Source: UBA4823 sp034436035 (GTDB lineage: Bacteria; Chloroflexota; Anaerolineae; Anaerolineales; UBA4823). Taken from it: a stretch of DNA of 6,876 bases. The stretch's first letter is position 1. Each line of letters starts with the position of its first letter. The stretch covers positions 1 to 6,876 of the forward strand of contig DAOTVW010000033.1 of assembly GCA_034436035.1 (NCBI GenBank), read 5' to 3'. The translations under genes and the position numbers were made by a program. Below are positions 1 to 6,842 of this stretch, one piece after another. The notes below the pieces were generated by a model. That model ran no database searches, had not been told where the DNA came from, and saw nothing but the letters and a program-made list of their open reading frames with translations.

Positions 1-1091
1 AGTTCCTTGTACAAGGCCTCCCACATATCCACAATGCGATCGAGGCTGAAGTTGTCTTCTACGTGTTTGCGCGCGGCCTTTCCCATTTCCCGGCGTTTCT
101 CTTCCGGAAGATCCATCATCCTAAGCATCGCTTCTGCCAAAGCCTCGGGATTCCGTGGCGGGACAAGGAACCCTGTAATGCCGTCCAAAACAACTTCTCT
201 ATTACCACCCACATCGGTTGCCACACTGGGAAGCCCTGTTGCCGAGGCTTCAAGAAGCACGTTGGGCATCCCTTCCCAAGCAGAGGACATGACATAGGCA
301 TCGGCTCCATTCATGAGTTGAGGAATATCCCGGCGAATGCCCAAGAATTCCACGTGTTTTTCCACGCCCAGCTCTCGAGCTAAGTTTTCTATGGTTTCCC
401 GCAGAGGTCCGTCTCCCGCAATCAAAAGCACGGTATTCGCGTGTTTGTGAACTACACGGGCAAAAGCCTGAAGCATGTTGGGATAGTCTTTTGGAGGATC
501 AAATCGTCCCACAGCAAGCCATACAAAACCATCCACCCCCAATTCTTTTCGAACCTTAAGGCGATCCTCAAGATTAGGCTTGAAGCGTTCGGTATCCACA
601 CCATTTGGGATATAGCGGATTTTGTGGCGGGGCACTGCACCGACATGTACATACCGTTCCAAGCCAGCTTGGCTTACCTGAGTGGTGAGGTCGCAGAGTG
701 GATCGGTCAACCGGTAGAGGATCTCGCGGAAACGACCACCTTCATCGACGCTACGGGCACTGCATATCAGCACCGGAACTGGTGCAAAAAGCCGTACCAA
801 TCGAGCAAGAAGATTGGCGTGTACCATAAAACTATGGATGATATGAGGCTGCCATTTCCGAATAATCCGGGCAAGTCGTAAGACCGGGCGTAGGTCCGGC
901 CATTTCCGCCGAATGCCAAGAGAAAAAACAGGAATGCCCGCCGCCTCAAGGTCCTCAACATAAGCCTTGGGAGGCATAAGGGAAACCACGCTCACTTCCC
1001 AGCCCCGGGATTTAAGCCGGGTAGCCAGGCGGACAACCTGTGTTTCCGCCCCACCATAGGCGAGACTCGTCAAAAGAAATAAAATTCGCAA
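1..1091 (-). CDS. GT4-family glycosyltransferase, 3' end cut by window edge
   Basis: Likely a retaining glycosyltransferase with GT-B fold that moves a sugar from a nucleotide donor to the growing lipid-linked repeat unit at the cytoplasmic face of the membrane. The frame stays open for 363 codons from a TTG at 1091 to the window edge without a stop. The protein begins MRILFLLTSLAYGGAETQVV; the glycine-rich GGAE loop is at residues 13-16, VGRFDPPKD at 194-202, GDGPL at 226-230, and the EX7E motif is formed by E273 and E281 in WEGMPNVLLEA. Family members usually have 360-400 residues, so only a few C-terminal residues should be missing. The TTG start is chosen because AGAGGTG (1098-1104) lies six bases upstream; an in-frame GTG three codons earlier is buried in that site. 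It follows a 176-base gap after the polymerase gene and is GC-richer than that gene. The sugar and acceptor cannot be read from sequence. Family assignment is firm. Confidence 0.93.
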   Translation of the reverse strand, partial: MRILFLLTSLAYGGAETQVVRLATRLKSRGWEVSVVSLMPPKAYVEDLEAAGIPVFSLGIRRKWPDLRPVLRLARIIRKWQPHIIHSFMVHANLLARLVRLFAPVPVLICSARSVDEGGRFREILYRLTDPLCDLTTQVSQAGLERYVHVGAVPRHKIRYIPNGVDTERFKPNLEDRLKVRKELGVDGFVWLAVGRFDPPKDYPNMLQAFARVVHKHANTVLLIAGDGPLRETIENLARELGVEKHVEFLGIRRDIPQLMNGADAYVMSSAWEGMPNVLLEASATGLPSVATDVGGNREVVLDGITGFLVPPRNPEALAEAMLRMMDLPEEKRREMGKAARKHVEDNFSLDRIVDMWEALYKE

Positions 1092-1097
1092 ATTATT

Positions 1098-1104
1098 CAC
1101 CTCT
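1098..1104 (-). promoter_or_regulatory. Ribosome binding site that fixes a TTG start
   Basis: On the minus strand AGAGGTG ends six bases before the TTG at 1091. No in-frame ATG lies between this site and the conserved GGAE loop of the glycosyltransferase, so the site supports TTG as the true start. Confidence 0.7.
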
Positions 1105-1123
1105 TTTTTAAGACTACTAGCTA

Positions 1124-1231
1124 TCAAAAACTTAAGAAAAAAACTTTTCTCAAAATAAGTGTCCGTGCAAGCATAGGGTGAAGAACGGGCAATCGGCTCG
1201 TACCGATCGTGTTAAACCCTGACTCCTTCAT
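1124..1231 (-). CDS. Doubtful 35-residue reading frame in the intergenic gap
   Basis: This is the only ATG-initiated minus-strand frame of note in the 176-base gap between the polymerase gene and the third GT4 gene. It begins MKESGFNTIGTSRLP and ends in a hydrophobic and basic stretch (LILRKVFFLSF) before TGA. A GAGG seven bases upstream of the ATG is a reasonable but weak ribosome binding site. I recognise no family. It could be a small peptide gene, the leftover of a gene broken by recombination at the edge of the AT-rich centre, or chance. The gap otherwise shows no good promoter and no terminator with a U-tract. Confidence 0.2.
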   Translation of the reverse strand: MKESGFNTIGTSRLPVLHPMLARTLILRKVFFLSF

Positions 1232-1267
1232 AATCCAACCTCAGTCAGATAAAGTTCTTTTTTATTT

Positions 1268-2665
1268 CTAATAACTTTTCAACTGAGAGAAACTCCTTCC
1301 CTGGTCCGAGCGGTTGCCTGCACTGCCCGCACTTCGCACATGCCGGAGTCTAAAAATCTCGGTAAGGGCAGTCACGACAAATACGGTAATTAGCCGCCAG
1401 ATTATCACTTGTAGGAATTGGTTTAAATCAGCAATAACGCTGTATATAGCAATTGAGGCACAGGACACATACAAGACCGGGCCAAACCGACGTCTAGAAA
1501 GTCTCAGATGTTCAAACAACCCGACAATAATCCCTATCAAAAAAGCTTGTACAAAAAAAAGCTGCCGGCCAAAGTTGAAAATACCATCAGCAACAATGTT
1601 CATTGCAAATCCCCCTCCTGTATAAAGGCCGCAAAATGTCTCGTTGAATAAATAAACAATAGTACGAGTCTTTATTGGATTTATAGTTCTAGGTATTAGA
1701 CCAACGAGTGCATTAAGTAATGCGCTATTACCGGGCATTAGCTCAAAAGGCAACTTCCACCCCTCTGTATAGGCCTTGATAGTAACGTATATTTGAGCAC
1801 CGGCGTCTGCTTCCAGCAATGACAGTCTTCCAAAATTACTGGGAAAAGGCATCCCATCATAAAATAGCGAGAGTAGGGGACCTCTCAAACTATAAAATGC
1901 CACTGCAACACCGACGGTTAAGACACCGTAGCTAACAAAAGTACTAAACCTTATACGTTCCCCTGTCCAAAGATTGAAAGCTAGCCAAACAAGCAAAGCC
2001 TCCGCGACAGGCAATCTTGAACCTTTAAAAACGGCAAAAAGCATGAATACGATTATGAAAAGTATGTGAAAGTATTTAATGAAATTTCTACGTTTCTTGG
2101 GCTGTGTTTTTACCCACATTAGCAACAACGTAAAATAAACAAAAAAGATATCTTTATACGGTAGATTAACCACTCCAAAACTTTTTTCGTAGCGCATCCA
2201 CATTGCTGCAGTACGCTCTAAGCCTTTCAATGATGCGAAGTGACCTTCATATACTGCACTGGACACTGCCAAAATTAATGCGATATGTACGGCAATATCT
2301 AACTCATATCCACTCCAAACATGAGCCTTGTTCCAAGTTAATGTCATTCTCATAAATGCATTATAACTAAGCATAGCTGCTATCGTAAAGCAAACCGCAC
2401 TTATGAACCAAAGTGATGAGAACAGATAAATATTTTCATCTGAAAGAACCGCTAGTGTCCATCGGTTAGTAACGCCTTTCCCCCCGAAAATCAAATATTC
2501 CATTAAGCTAACTCCGCCGAAAATGAAGAAAAGAAGGAACGCTAAAAACCATATCATTGGCTTGACGATCAAGCCTTGCTTAGATCTTTTAATAACAGAA
2601 AGTAAGGTAATGAACAGAAGCGTTACCCAGCCAAATACCAAAATTACTCCATTCACAAATAGCAT
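1268..2665 (-). CDS. wzy: Wzy-type polysaccharide repeat-unit polymerase (multi-pass membrane protein)
   Basis: Probably joins exported lipid-linked repeat units into long chains on the outer face of the cytoplasmic membrane. The 465-residue protein is mostly hydrophobic, with about 10-12 membrane segments by eye, for example near residues 4-23, 36-60, 80-100, 172-186, 199-213, 243-262, 367-386, 395-412 and 416-437. A long hydrophilic loop at about 263-366 sits before the last three segments, as is typical of Wzy proteins. The loop carries LIPRTINPIKTR (323-334) and a glycine-rich GLYTGGGFAMNIVADGIFNFG-type stretch (346-366), which resembles the O-antigen polymerase family. R217 (in GSRLP) and R326 (in the loop) are arginines of the kind known to matter in other Wzy proteins; that role is inferred here. 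The start is ATG at 2665 because GAGGAG lies seven bases upstream; a TTG at 2713 would add 16 hydrophilic residues and overlap the GT2 gene by 37 bases, with no binding site. Wzy sequences diverge widely, so the symbol rests on topology, loop and neighbours. Confidence 0.85.
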   Translation of the reverse strand: MLFVNGVILVFGWVTLLFITLLSVIKRSKQGLIVKPMIWFLAFLLFFIFGGVSLMEYLIFGGKGVTNRWTLAVLSDENIYLFSSLWFISAVCFTIAAMLSYNAFMRMTLTWNKAHVWSGYELDIAVHIALILAVSSAVYEGHFASLKGLERTAAMWMRYEKSFGVVNLPYKDIFFVYFTLLLMWVKTQPKKRRNFIKYFHILFIIVFMLFAVFKGSRLPVAEALLVWLAFNLWTGERIRFSTFVSYGVLTVGVAVAFYSLRGPLLSLFYDGMPFPSNFGRLSLLEADAGAQIYVTIKAYTEGWKLPFELMPGNSALLNALVGLIPRTINPIKTRTIVYLFNETFCGLYTGGGFAMNIVADGIFNFGRQLFFVQAFLIGIIVGLFEHLRLSRRRFGPVLYVSCASIAIYSVIADLNQFLQVIIWRLITVFVVTALTEIFRLRHVRSAGSAGNRSDQGRSFSQLKSY

Positions 2666-2672
2666 ATCAAAG

Positions 2673-2678
2673 CTCCTC
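2673..2678 (-). promoter_or_regulatory. Ribosome binding site of the polymerase gene, overlapping the GT2 stop
   Basis: The minus-strand sequence TGAGGAG merges the TGA stop of the GT2 gene (2677-2679) with GAGGAG, seven bases before the ATG at 2665. It decides the polymerase start and suggests translational coupling between the two genes. Confidence 0.75.
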
Positions 2679-3657
2679 AGAACACCATTTTGTCCAGCCT
2701 CGTTTTCCAACAATGTCTAAAGAAAAATAAAAATCGCCTTGCGCTTGGGGGAACTAGACAAGCAGTTAAAAGAACTATATTTTTAAGTAACGGGCCATTA
2801 TTTTGCAAGCTCTGAAACACACATGTTATGGCCTTCCTCGTTTGTCCTGCAAGAGCAAAATACATTCCTGCGTAGAACAGGTAACGACCAAGTTGTTTAG
2901 GACAACAATTCCTCCATGTTTCCCCATGATCTTTGATAAGCCTCAGACACCCTTCAGCCATTTGGTTAGCGCGTTTGAGTGCGGAAGTGACGCTTGTGAG
3001 CTTATTGCTCGCATCACTATAATAGATTCGCCCAGGACGATTGATATAAAGCACTTGGTAGTATCTTGCCCGTGCAAAGTGGTGGAGACATTCAAGCCCT
3101 TGATAAGGAGACCATGGAGCTGCATTGAGATACTGCTTTTTACAAATCATAATAAATTCTCCCCTTGCTTTTTGTTCGCAAACAATTTCTTTATACCCTA
3201 AGACCATCCGTTCCTGTTCCAAGAATGACATTGGAATTCCTTGTTCATTCACAACAGTGAATGCTACTGCTCCAATATCATTTGCGGTCGCTTCTATTTC
3301 GTCTAACATCATCTTTAAAATATAACGATCGTATAACATATCATCACTATCGAGAAACACAATATACGGTGTCTTACTTTGATCCACTCCCTTTGCACGA
3401 GCAAAGTTAACCCCTCTATTCTCAGGAAGACGAATATACCTAATTCGATTATCCTCTTTCTGTAACTGTTGAACTATTTGATGTGTATTATCTGTTGAGC
3501 CATCATCAACAATTATCCATTCAAAATCTTCTTCTGTTTGCACTTTCAGACTTTGCCACACTCGAGGCAAAAAGGGTGCTCTATTATATGTGGGTGTGAT
3601 CACACTAATCTTTGGATATTGGTTTTTACTCTCTAGCCAGTTATCTATTCCGATCAT
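2677..3657 (-). CDS. GT2-family (GT-A fold) glycosyltransferase
   Basis: An inverting glycosyltransferase that probably adds one sugar to the repeat unit in the cytoplasm. Numbered from the ATG at 3657 (326 residues), the N-terminal GT-A core shows KISVITPTYNRAPFLPRV at 16-33, the nucleotide-binding VDDGSTD at 50-56 and the metal-binding DSDD at 103-106 in VFLDSDDML. A likely acceptor-side element, WSPYQGLECLHHF, follows at about 182-194. The C-terminal part (about 257-314) is helical and partly hydrophobic, with FYAGMYFALAGQTRKAI resembling the tetratricopeptide-like tail seen in some GT2 enzymes; it may help membrane or partner contact. A GTG two codons upstream (3663) is an alternative start; both sit behind a GGAAAGGGTGG purine run and the choice is uncertain. 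The gene is among the most AT-rich in the window (one 60-base block is 30 percent GC). It lies 49 bases after a GT4 gene and 11 bases before the polymerase. Donor sugar unknown. Confidence 0.93.
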   Translation of the reverse strand: MIGIDNWLESKNQYPKISVITPTYNRAPFLPRVWQSLKVQTEEDFEWIIVDDGSTDNTHQIVQQLQKEDNRIRYIRLPENRGVNFARAKGVDQSKTPYIVFLDSDDMLYDRYILKMMLDEIEATANDIGAVAFTVVNEQGIPMSFLEQERMVLGYKEIVCEQKARGEFIMICKKQYLNAAPWSPYQGLECLHHFARARYYQVLYINRPGRIYYSDASNKLTSVTSALKRANQMAEGCLRLIKDHGETWRNCCPKQLGRYLFYAGMYFALAGQTRKAITCVFQSLQNNGPLLKNIVLLTACLVPPSARRFLFFFRHCWKTRLDKMVF

Positions 3658-3706
3658 TTTCACCCACCCTTTCCTTTCAATTATCTACTGCTACAGCAGC
3701 AAGAAT

Positions 3707-4885
3707 TCACAGTGGCCGCCCGGCTCTGATCCGTTCGTAAAATTGCAGTAGCTTAGCAATTATGTTTGGCCAGGCGAATCGCTGAGCATAGATTTGTCCA
3801 TTCTCGCCAAGGTGTCGCCGATAGTCTGGATCATTTACTAGCCTTGCAATTGCTTGAGCCAGATCCTCCACATTTTCCGGACTGACCAAAATTCCACCGC
3901 CACTTTCCCGAACCATCGTCTTAAGATACCCTACATCCGTTGCTACAATTGGAAGCCGATGTGCCATAGCTTCCAATGTGGCTATACTGAAGCTTTCGTA
4001 TGATGAAGTTAAAGCAAAAACATCGGCTCCAGACAAGATTCGATGCACTTCGCCTTGTGGCATTTGCCCTAACCAAAGAATATGATCTTGGAGTTTCCTT
4101 ACCAGAGTCAAGTGCTCAAGAAAGGAGCGTTCTGGTCCATCGCCAACAAAAAACCAAACAACAGGTATCCCCAATTCATGAACCACTATCTCAAGCCCCC
4201 TGATAAGAAAAGGAATGTTCTTAATAGGCACAAGTCGAGCCACTGTGACCCCAACTACAGTTTCTGGAGGAACACCAAGTTCTGCCCGGATCTTGCCTCT
4301 CTGGGATGCATATGCCTTAACAAGCTCAAAATCAATACCTGGCTCAATTACCTCAAAATCAACACCTTGGACAAAACCGAGTTGATTCTCTAAAATCCTT
4401 ACAGTATCACCATGACAGAACAAACCGACATATTGATAAGAAATGAGTATAGGTAAAATCCGCTGCATTAATCTTGACGGGGGACCTGGTAACCAAATTA
4501 TTACTGGAACCTTTAGGTATGTAGCTATCCATCTTGGAAGCCAAAACATACTACAGCATTGAATTATGTCGTAGTAATTACCGCGGCGGGAAACCCATGA
4601 AAAGACACTCCGTTCAAAGATATAGCTATCAAGATAGCGCCAACCAGCCCCAAATTTCTGGCTAATTCGTCTACTCATCGCTTCAAAGAAGTGCAAGTCT
4701 ATGGTCGGCAGATAAACGACGTTCAAGTCAGGGTAAGAGAGTCTAGGATCAGAAAAAAGCGGCCTTGCCGTAACAACCGTGACATCATGACCTATCTTTG
4801 CCAAATTGCAGGCTACACCAAGATCAAAAGTTTCACCGCCTCCCAAGAGAGTCCCTATCATCCTATTTACGATAAGAACACGCAT
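3707..4885 (-). CDS. GT4-family glycosyltransferase
   Basis: A complete 392-residue GT-B glycosyltransferase, probably retaining, acting on a lipid-linked acceptor at the inner membrane face. The N-terminal domain opens MRVLIVNRMIGTLLGGGETF, where GGGE (15-18) is the glycine-rich loop. The C-terminal donor-binding domain has GVTVARLVPIKN (212-223) with the usual R217 and K222, VGDGPE (247-252) and the EX7E motif from E297 and E305 in YESFSIATLEAMA, followed by LPIVATDVG. The ATG at 4885 is preceded by AGAGGTAAGG (4889-4898), which contains the stop codon of the deacetylase-like gene; only five bases separate the two genes, so coupled translation is likely. Residues 60-120 are rich in aromatic side chains and unlike the other two GT4 proteins here, which suggests a different acceptor. 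Base composition is intermediate between the AT-rich centre and the GC-rich flanks. Specificity cannot be told. Confidence 0.94.
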   Translation of the reverse strand: MRVLIVNRMIGTLLGGGETFDLGVACNLAKIGHDVTVVTARPLFSDPRLSYPDLNVVYLPTIDLHFFEAMSRRISQKFGAGWRYLDSYIFERSVFSWVSRRGNYYDIIQCCSMFWLPRWIATYLKVPVIIWLPGPPSRLMQRILPILISYQYVGLFCHGDTVRILENQLGFVQGVDFEVIEPGIDFELVKAYASQRGKIRAELGVPPETVVGVTVARLVPIKNIPFLIRGLEIVVHELGIPVVWFFVGDGPERSFLEHLTLVRKLQDHILWLGQMPQGEVHRILSGADVFALTSSYESFSIATLEAMAHRLPIVATDVGYLKTMVRESGGGILVSPENVEDLAQAIARLVNDPDYRRHLGENGQIYAQRFAWPNIIAKLLQFYERIRAGRPL

Positions 4886-4890
4886 TATCC

Positions 4891-5715
4891 TTACCTCTTA
4901 TTAAGACCCATACATTGAGAAACTGTCCCTGAGCAGTAGCCCATCGCCATGGTCTCTTCAACAAGTTGAGAGAAAGCGTTGTATAGATCTGGGTGTTCAA
5001 TAAGTTCCCAATTGTGAGTGGCCAGAACAAACGGTGCACCTAGCTTATAGCACACCCTCATTGTCTCACGAACCCAAGATAGCGATGCGGAAGGGGTTAA
5101 GGAATAGGCCACCAACTCTACATGCTTCCCTACGATAAGAGGAAATGGATAAGGTCTCCCTCGGAGGCAACGATATATCCAGCGGCGTGTGTAAGCTTTG
5201 AGGTAACTAAAGGAGATAGGTCTGTCTATCTTTCTTCCAACAACACCGCTTAGATTTAACCCTGCAGCTTCAATGGCGAAAATTCCTTCTCTTCCAATCA
5301 TGTTAGAAGGAGGGACAAAAACTCGAATCGGATGCTGAAATATTTCCTCAAGGTATTCTTTGGCTTTGAGGGTTTCTTTCATAAGTTGTTCTTTGGGCTT
5401 CCAAAGATACTCACCAATACGATGACCTCGAATTATACGATATTCGTGAGAGAAGCCATGTAGCATTACTTCTGCTTCTTTACGTTGTATCTTCATTTTC
5501 AAATATTCAACTAGGTCTGCATTTTCGTGTAATGCTTTGAATGATGGATTCTGAGGTTTTTTTGCCATATGTACTTCACCACGCCAATAAGGAACGGCAA
5601 AAGGAATCACGGCAAACGAAATAGGCACTTTCCCCCACAAATTAGCGTAAAGATACTCCAAATCCTGCCAATTAGTGAAGTAAGAGACATCATCGTCTCT
5701 AATCGCAAAAATCAT
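4891..5715 (-). CDS. Polysaccharide-deacetylase-like protein (NodB/CE4 superfamily, DUF2334-like)
   Basis: A 274-residue metal-dependent deacetylase candidate. Features matching the NodB superfamily in order: a DDD triplet at 7-9 (IRDDDVSYFT), of which one Asp is the expected base and another a metal ligand; H86 and H90 in MLHGFSH (HxxxH metal site); PPSN at 135-138, in the place of the usual PPxG; and H234 in LATHNWEL, in the place of the last catalytic His. All main catalytic positions seem kept. There is no signal peptide or membrane segment, so it should act in the cytosol, where it could deacylate a nucleotide sugar or a lipid-linked sugar, as the NodB relative ArnD deformylates undecaprenyl-linked aminoarabinose. 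This role is inferred. The start at 5715 is secure because a near-perfect AAGGAGGTGAT lies just upstream. It sits between two GT4 genes, 23 bases after one and 5 before the next. A purely structural or inactive member cannot be excluded. Confidence 0.82.
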   Translation of the reverse strand: MIFAIRDDDVSYFTNWQDLEYLYANLWGKVPISFAVIPFAVPYWRGEVHMAKKPQNPSFKALHENADLVEYLKMKIQRKEAEVMLHGFSHEYRIIRGHRIGEYLWKPKEQLMKETLKAKEYLEEIFQHPIRVFVPPSNMIGREGIFAIEAAGLNLSGVVGRKIDRPISFSYLKAYTRRWIYRCLRGRPYPFPLIVGKHVELVAYSLTPSASLSWVRETMRVCYKLGAPFVLATHNWELIEHPDLYNAFSQLVEETMAMGYCSGTVSQCMGLNKR

Positions 5716-5720
5716 TTATA

Positions 5721-5731
5721 ATCACCTCCTT
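5721..5731 (-). promoter_or_regulatory. Near-ideal ribosome binding site of the deacetylase-like gene
   Basis: The minus-strand sequence AAGGAGGTGAT matches the complement of the usual 16S rRNA 3' end over 11 bases, with nine bases between the AAGGAGG core and the ATG at 5715. It is the strongest such site in the window and suggests high translation of this gene. Confidence 0.85.
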
Positions 5732-5738
5732 ATTTTTT

Positions 5739-6842
5739 CTATAAGTTTTCGGTTACCCCTAACACTTGAAGATAGGCAATTACCGCGTTATCTTTGGAGA
5801 ACCGTTTCCATGCTACCTTGGGGGGAGAAATATATACATCATCTTGAAGTATCTTAAGGATAGCTCGCGCCAAATGGAGTGGTTCACCCACCGGCACTAG
5901 GTGGCCCCATTTGCCATTCTCGAGAATCTCCGCTGGACCACTCGGACAATCAGTTGCTACCACCGGTGTTCCTAAAGCCATAGCCTCTATAAGAACGGTA
6001 GGCAAGCCTTCCCACAAAGAAGAGAGCACAAACACCGCAGCCCGTTTCATGTACTTGTACGGGTTATCCACAAAGCCCGGTAACGCAACGTCCTCTTCCA
6101 GCCTCAGTTCCCGCACCAGGGCTTCAAGCTTCGGCCGTTCCTCGCCTTCTCCAAGAATCATGAGCCGGGCCGGGCGTTCTTTCCGCACCAGAGCGAAAGC
6201 CCGAATAAGAGTCGGAAAGTCCTTTTGCTGAGTTAGTCTCCCTACCCCCAGAACCACAGGAGGCTCGCCGGGCCGAAACCAGGGGTGGTCCAGCGGTTCT
6301 TCGGCCTTGGCGAAAAGCTCGGGCGTGATCACGGGATTATAGATGACCTTAATTTTCTCCATGGGTAGCTTTGTTGTGGTCACCAAATCTTCAGCTACTC
6401 CACGAGATACGGCTACCACCGCATCAGCATAAGGATAAAAAGTCTTGATCAAAAAGGGTAAAAGTTTTACCCGGACCGAAGAAGCGTTTTGTGTGGAACG
6501 GCTTAAAGTGTTATGTTCCGCAACCACAAGGCGGGTTTGAACTCTGGCTAAAAGTTTTGCCCAGATGGCCACGATATTGGCGTGGTTTAGGGCAGAAAGC
6601 ATCGCTTGCGGCCGTTCCCGGCAAAGATAGCGCACAAGTCCTGGAAGGCTGTAAAGTACACGCCGCGCCCCCAGGTCTACCACCCGCACCTCTTTGGGCA
6701 CTTGGGAAAGATAAGGTCCTTCAGCCCTGGCAAGCACAAGGTCAACCCGAAGCCCCCGCTCAACGAAGCCCCGGGCCAGGTTCACCATCACCCTTTCTGC
6801 CCCACCACCTCTGAGGGAAGGAAGGAAAAGAGCTATTTTCAT
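5739..6842 (-). CDS. GT4-family glycosyltransferase
   Basis: A complete 367-residue GT-B glycosyltransferase, probably retaining. It starts MKIALFLPSLRGGGAERVMV with the glycine-rich loop GGGAE at 12-16. The donor-binding half shows GVGRLTQQKD (199-208), LGEGEERPKL (230-239) and the EX7E motif from E278 and E286 in LWEGLPTVLIEAMALG, followed by PVVATDCPSGPAEIL, a stretch typical of GT4 enzymes of polysaccharide and O-antigen loci. The ATG at 6842 has TAGGTGA (6846-6852) just upstream. It is the first complete gene of the run, 23 bases before the deacetylase-like gene. The bulk is GC-rich (62 percent in 6121-6180), but the last roughly 47 codons (5739-5880) drop to about 42 percent, as in the genes downstream, which may mark a recombination point. 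Sugar specificity is unknown. Confidence 0.94.
   Translation of the reverse strand: MKIALFLPSLRGGGAERVMVNLARGFVERGLRVDLVLARAEGPYLSQVPKEVRVVDLGARRVLYSLPGLVRYLCRERPQAMLSALNHANIVAIWAKLLARVQTRLVVAEHNTLSRSTQNASSVRVKLLPFLIKTFYPYADAVVAVSRGVAEDLVTTTKLPMEKIKVIYNPVITPELFAKAEEPLDHPWFRPGEPPVVLGVGRLTQQKDFPTLIRAFALVRKERPARLMILGEGEERPKLEALVRELRLEEDVALPGFVDNPYKYMKRAAVFVLSSLWEGLPTVLIEAMALGTPVVATDCPSGPAEILENGKWGHLVPVGEPLHLARAILKILQDDVYISPPKVAWKRFSKDNAVIAYLQVLGVTENL

Noticed and set aside
5..16. Perfect 12-base palindrome CCTTGTACAAGG
   Set aside because: It lies in coding sequence (Ala-Leu-Tyr-Lys-Glu), occurs once, and is short enough to be chance.
441..881. A 146-codon plus-strand open frame
   Set aside because: It lies wholly inside the minus-strand GT4 gene, which has clear family motifs in its own frame; the plus-strand protein shows none.
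1131..1150. A/T-rich inverted repeat (AGAAAA and TTTTCT) and possible promoter boxes before the last GT4 gene
   Set aside because: The stem is almost all A-T pairs, and TTGAGA with candidate -10 boxes gives poor matches or wrong spacing, so neither a terminator nor a promoter can be supported.
1192..1207. Small hairpin (ATCGG, six-base loop, CCGAT) downstream of the polymerase gene
   Set aside because: The stem is only five pairs and has no U-tract after it on either strand, so it does not qualify as an intrinsic terminator.
3688..3699. Inverted repeat CTGCTACAGCAG between the GT4 and GT2 genes
   Set aside because: The stem can be only four or five pairs with almost no loop and no U-tract; probably chance.
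6491..6814. A 107-codon plus-strand open frame rich in proline and glutamine
   Set aside because: It is the antisense shadow of the GC-rich N-terminal half of the first GT4 gene and has low-complexity composition.
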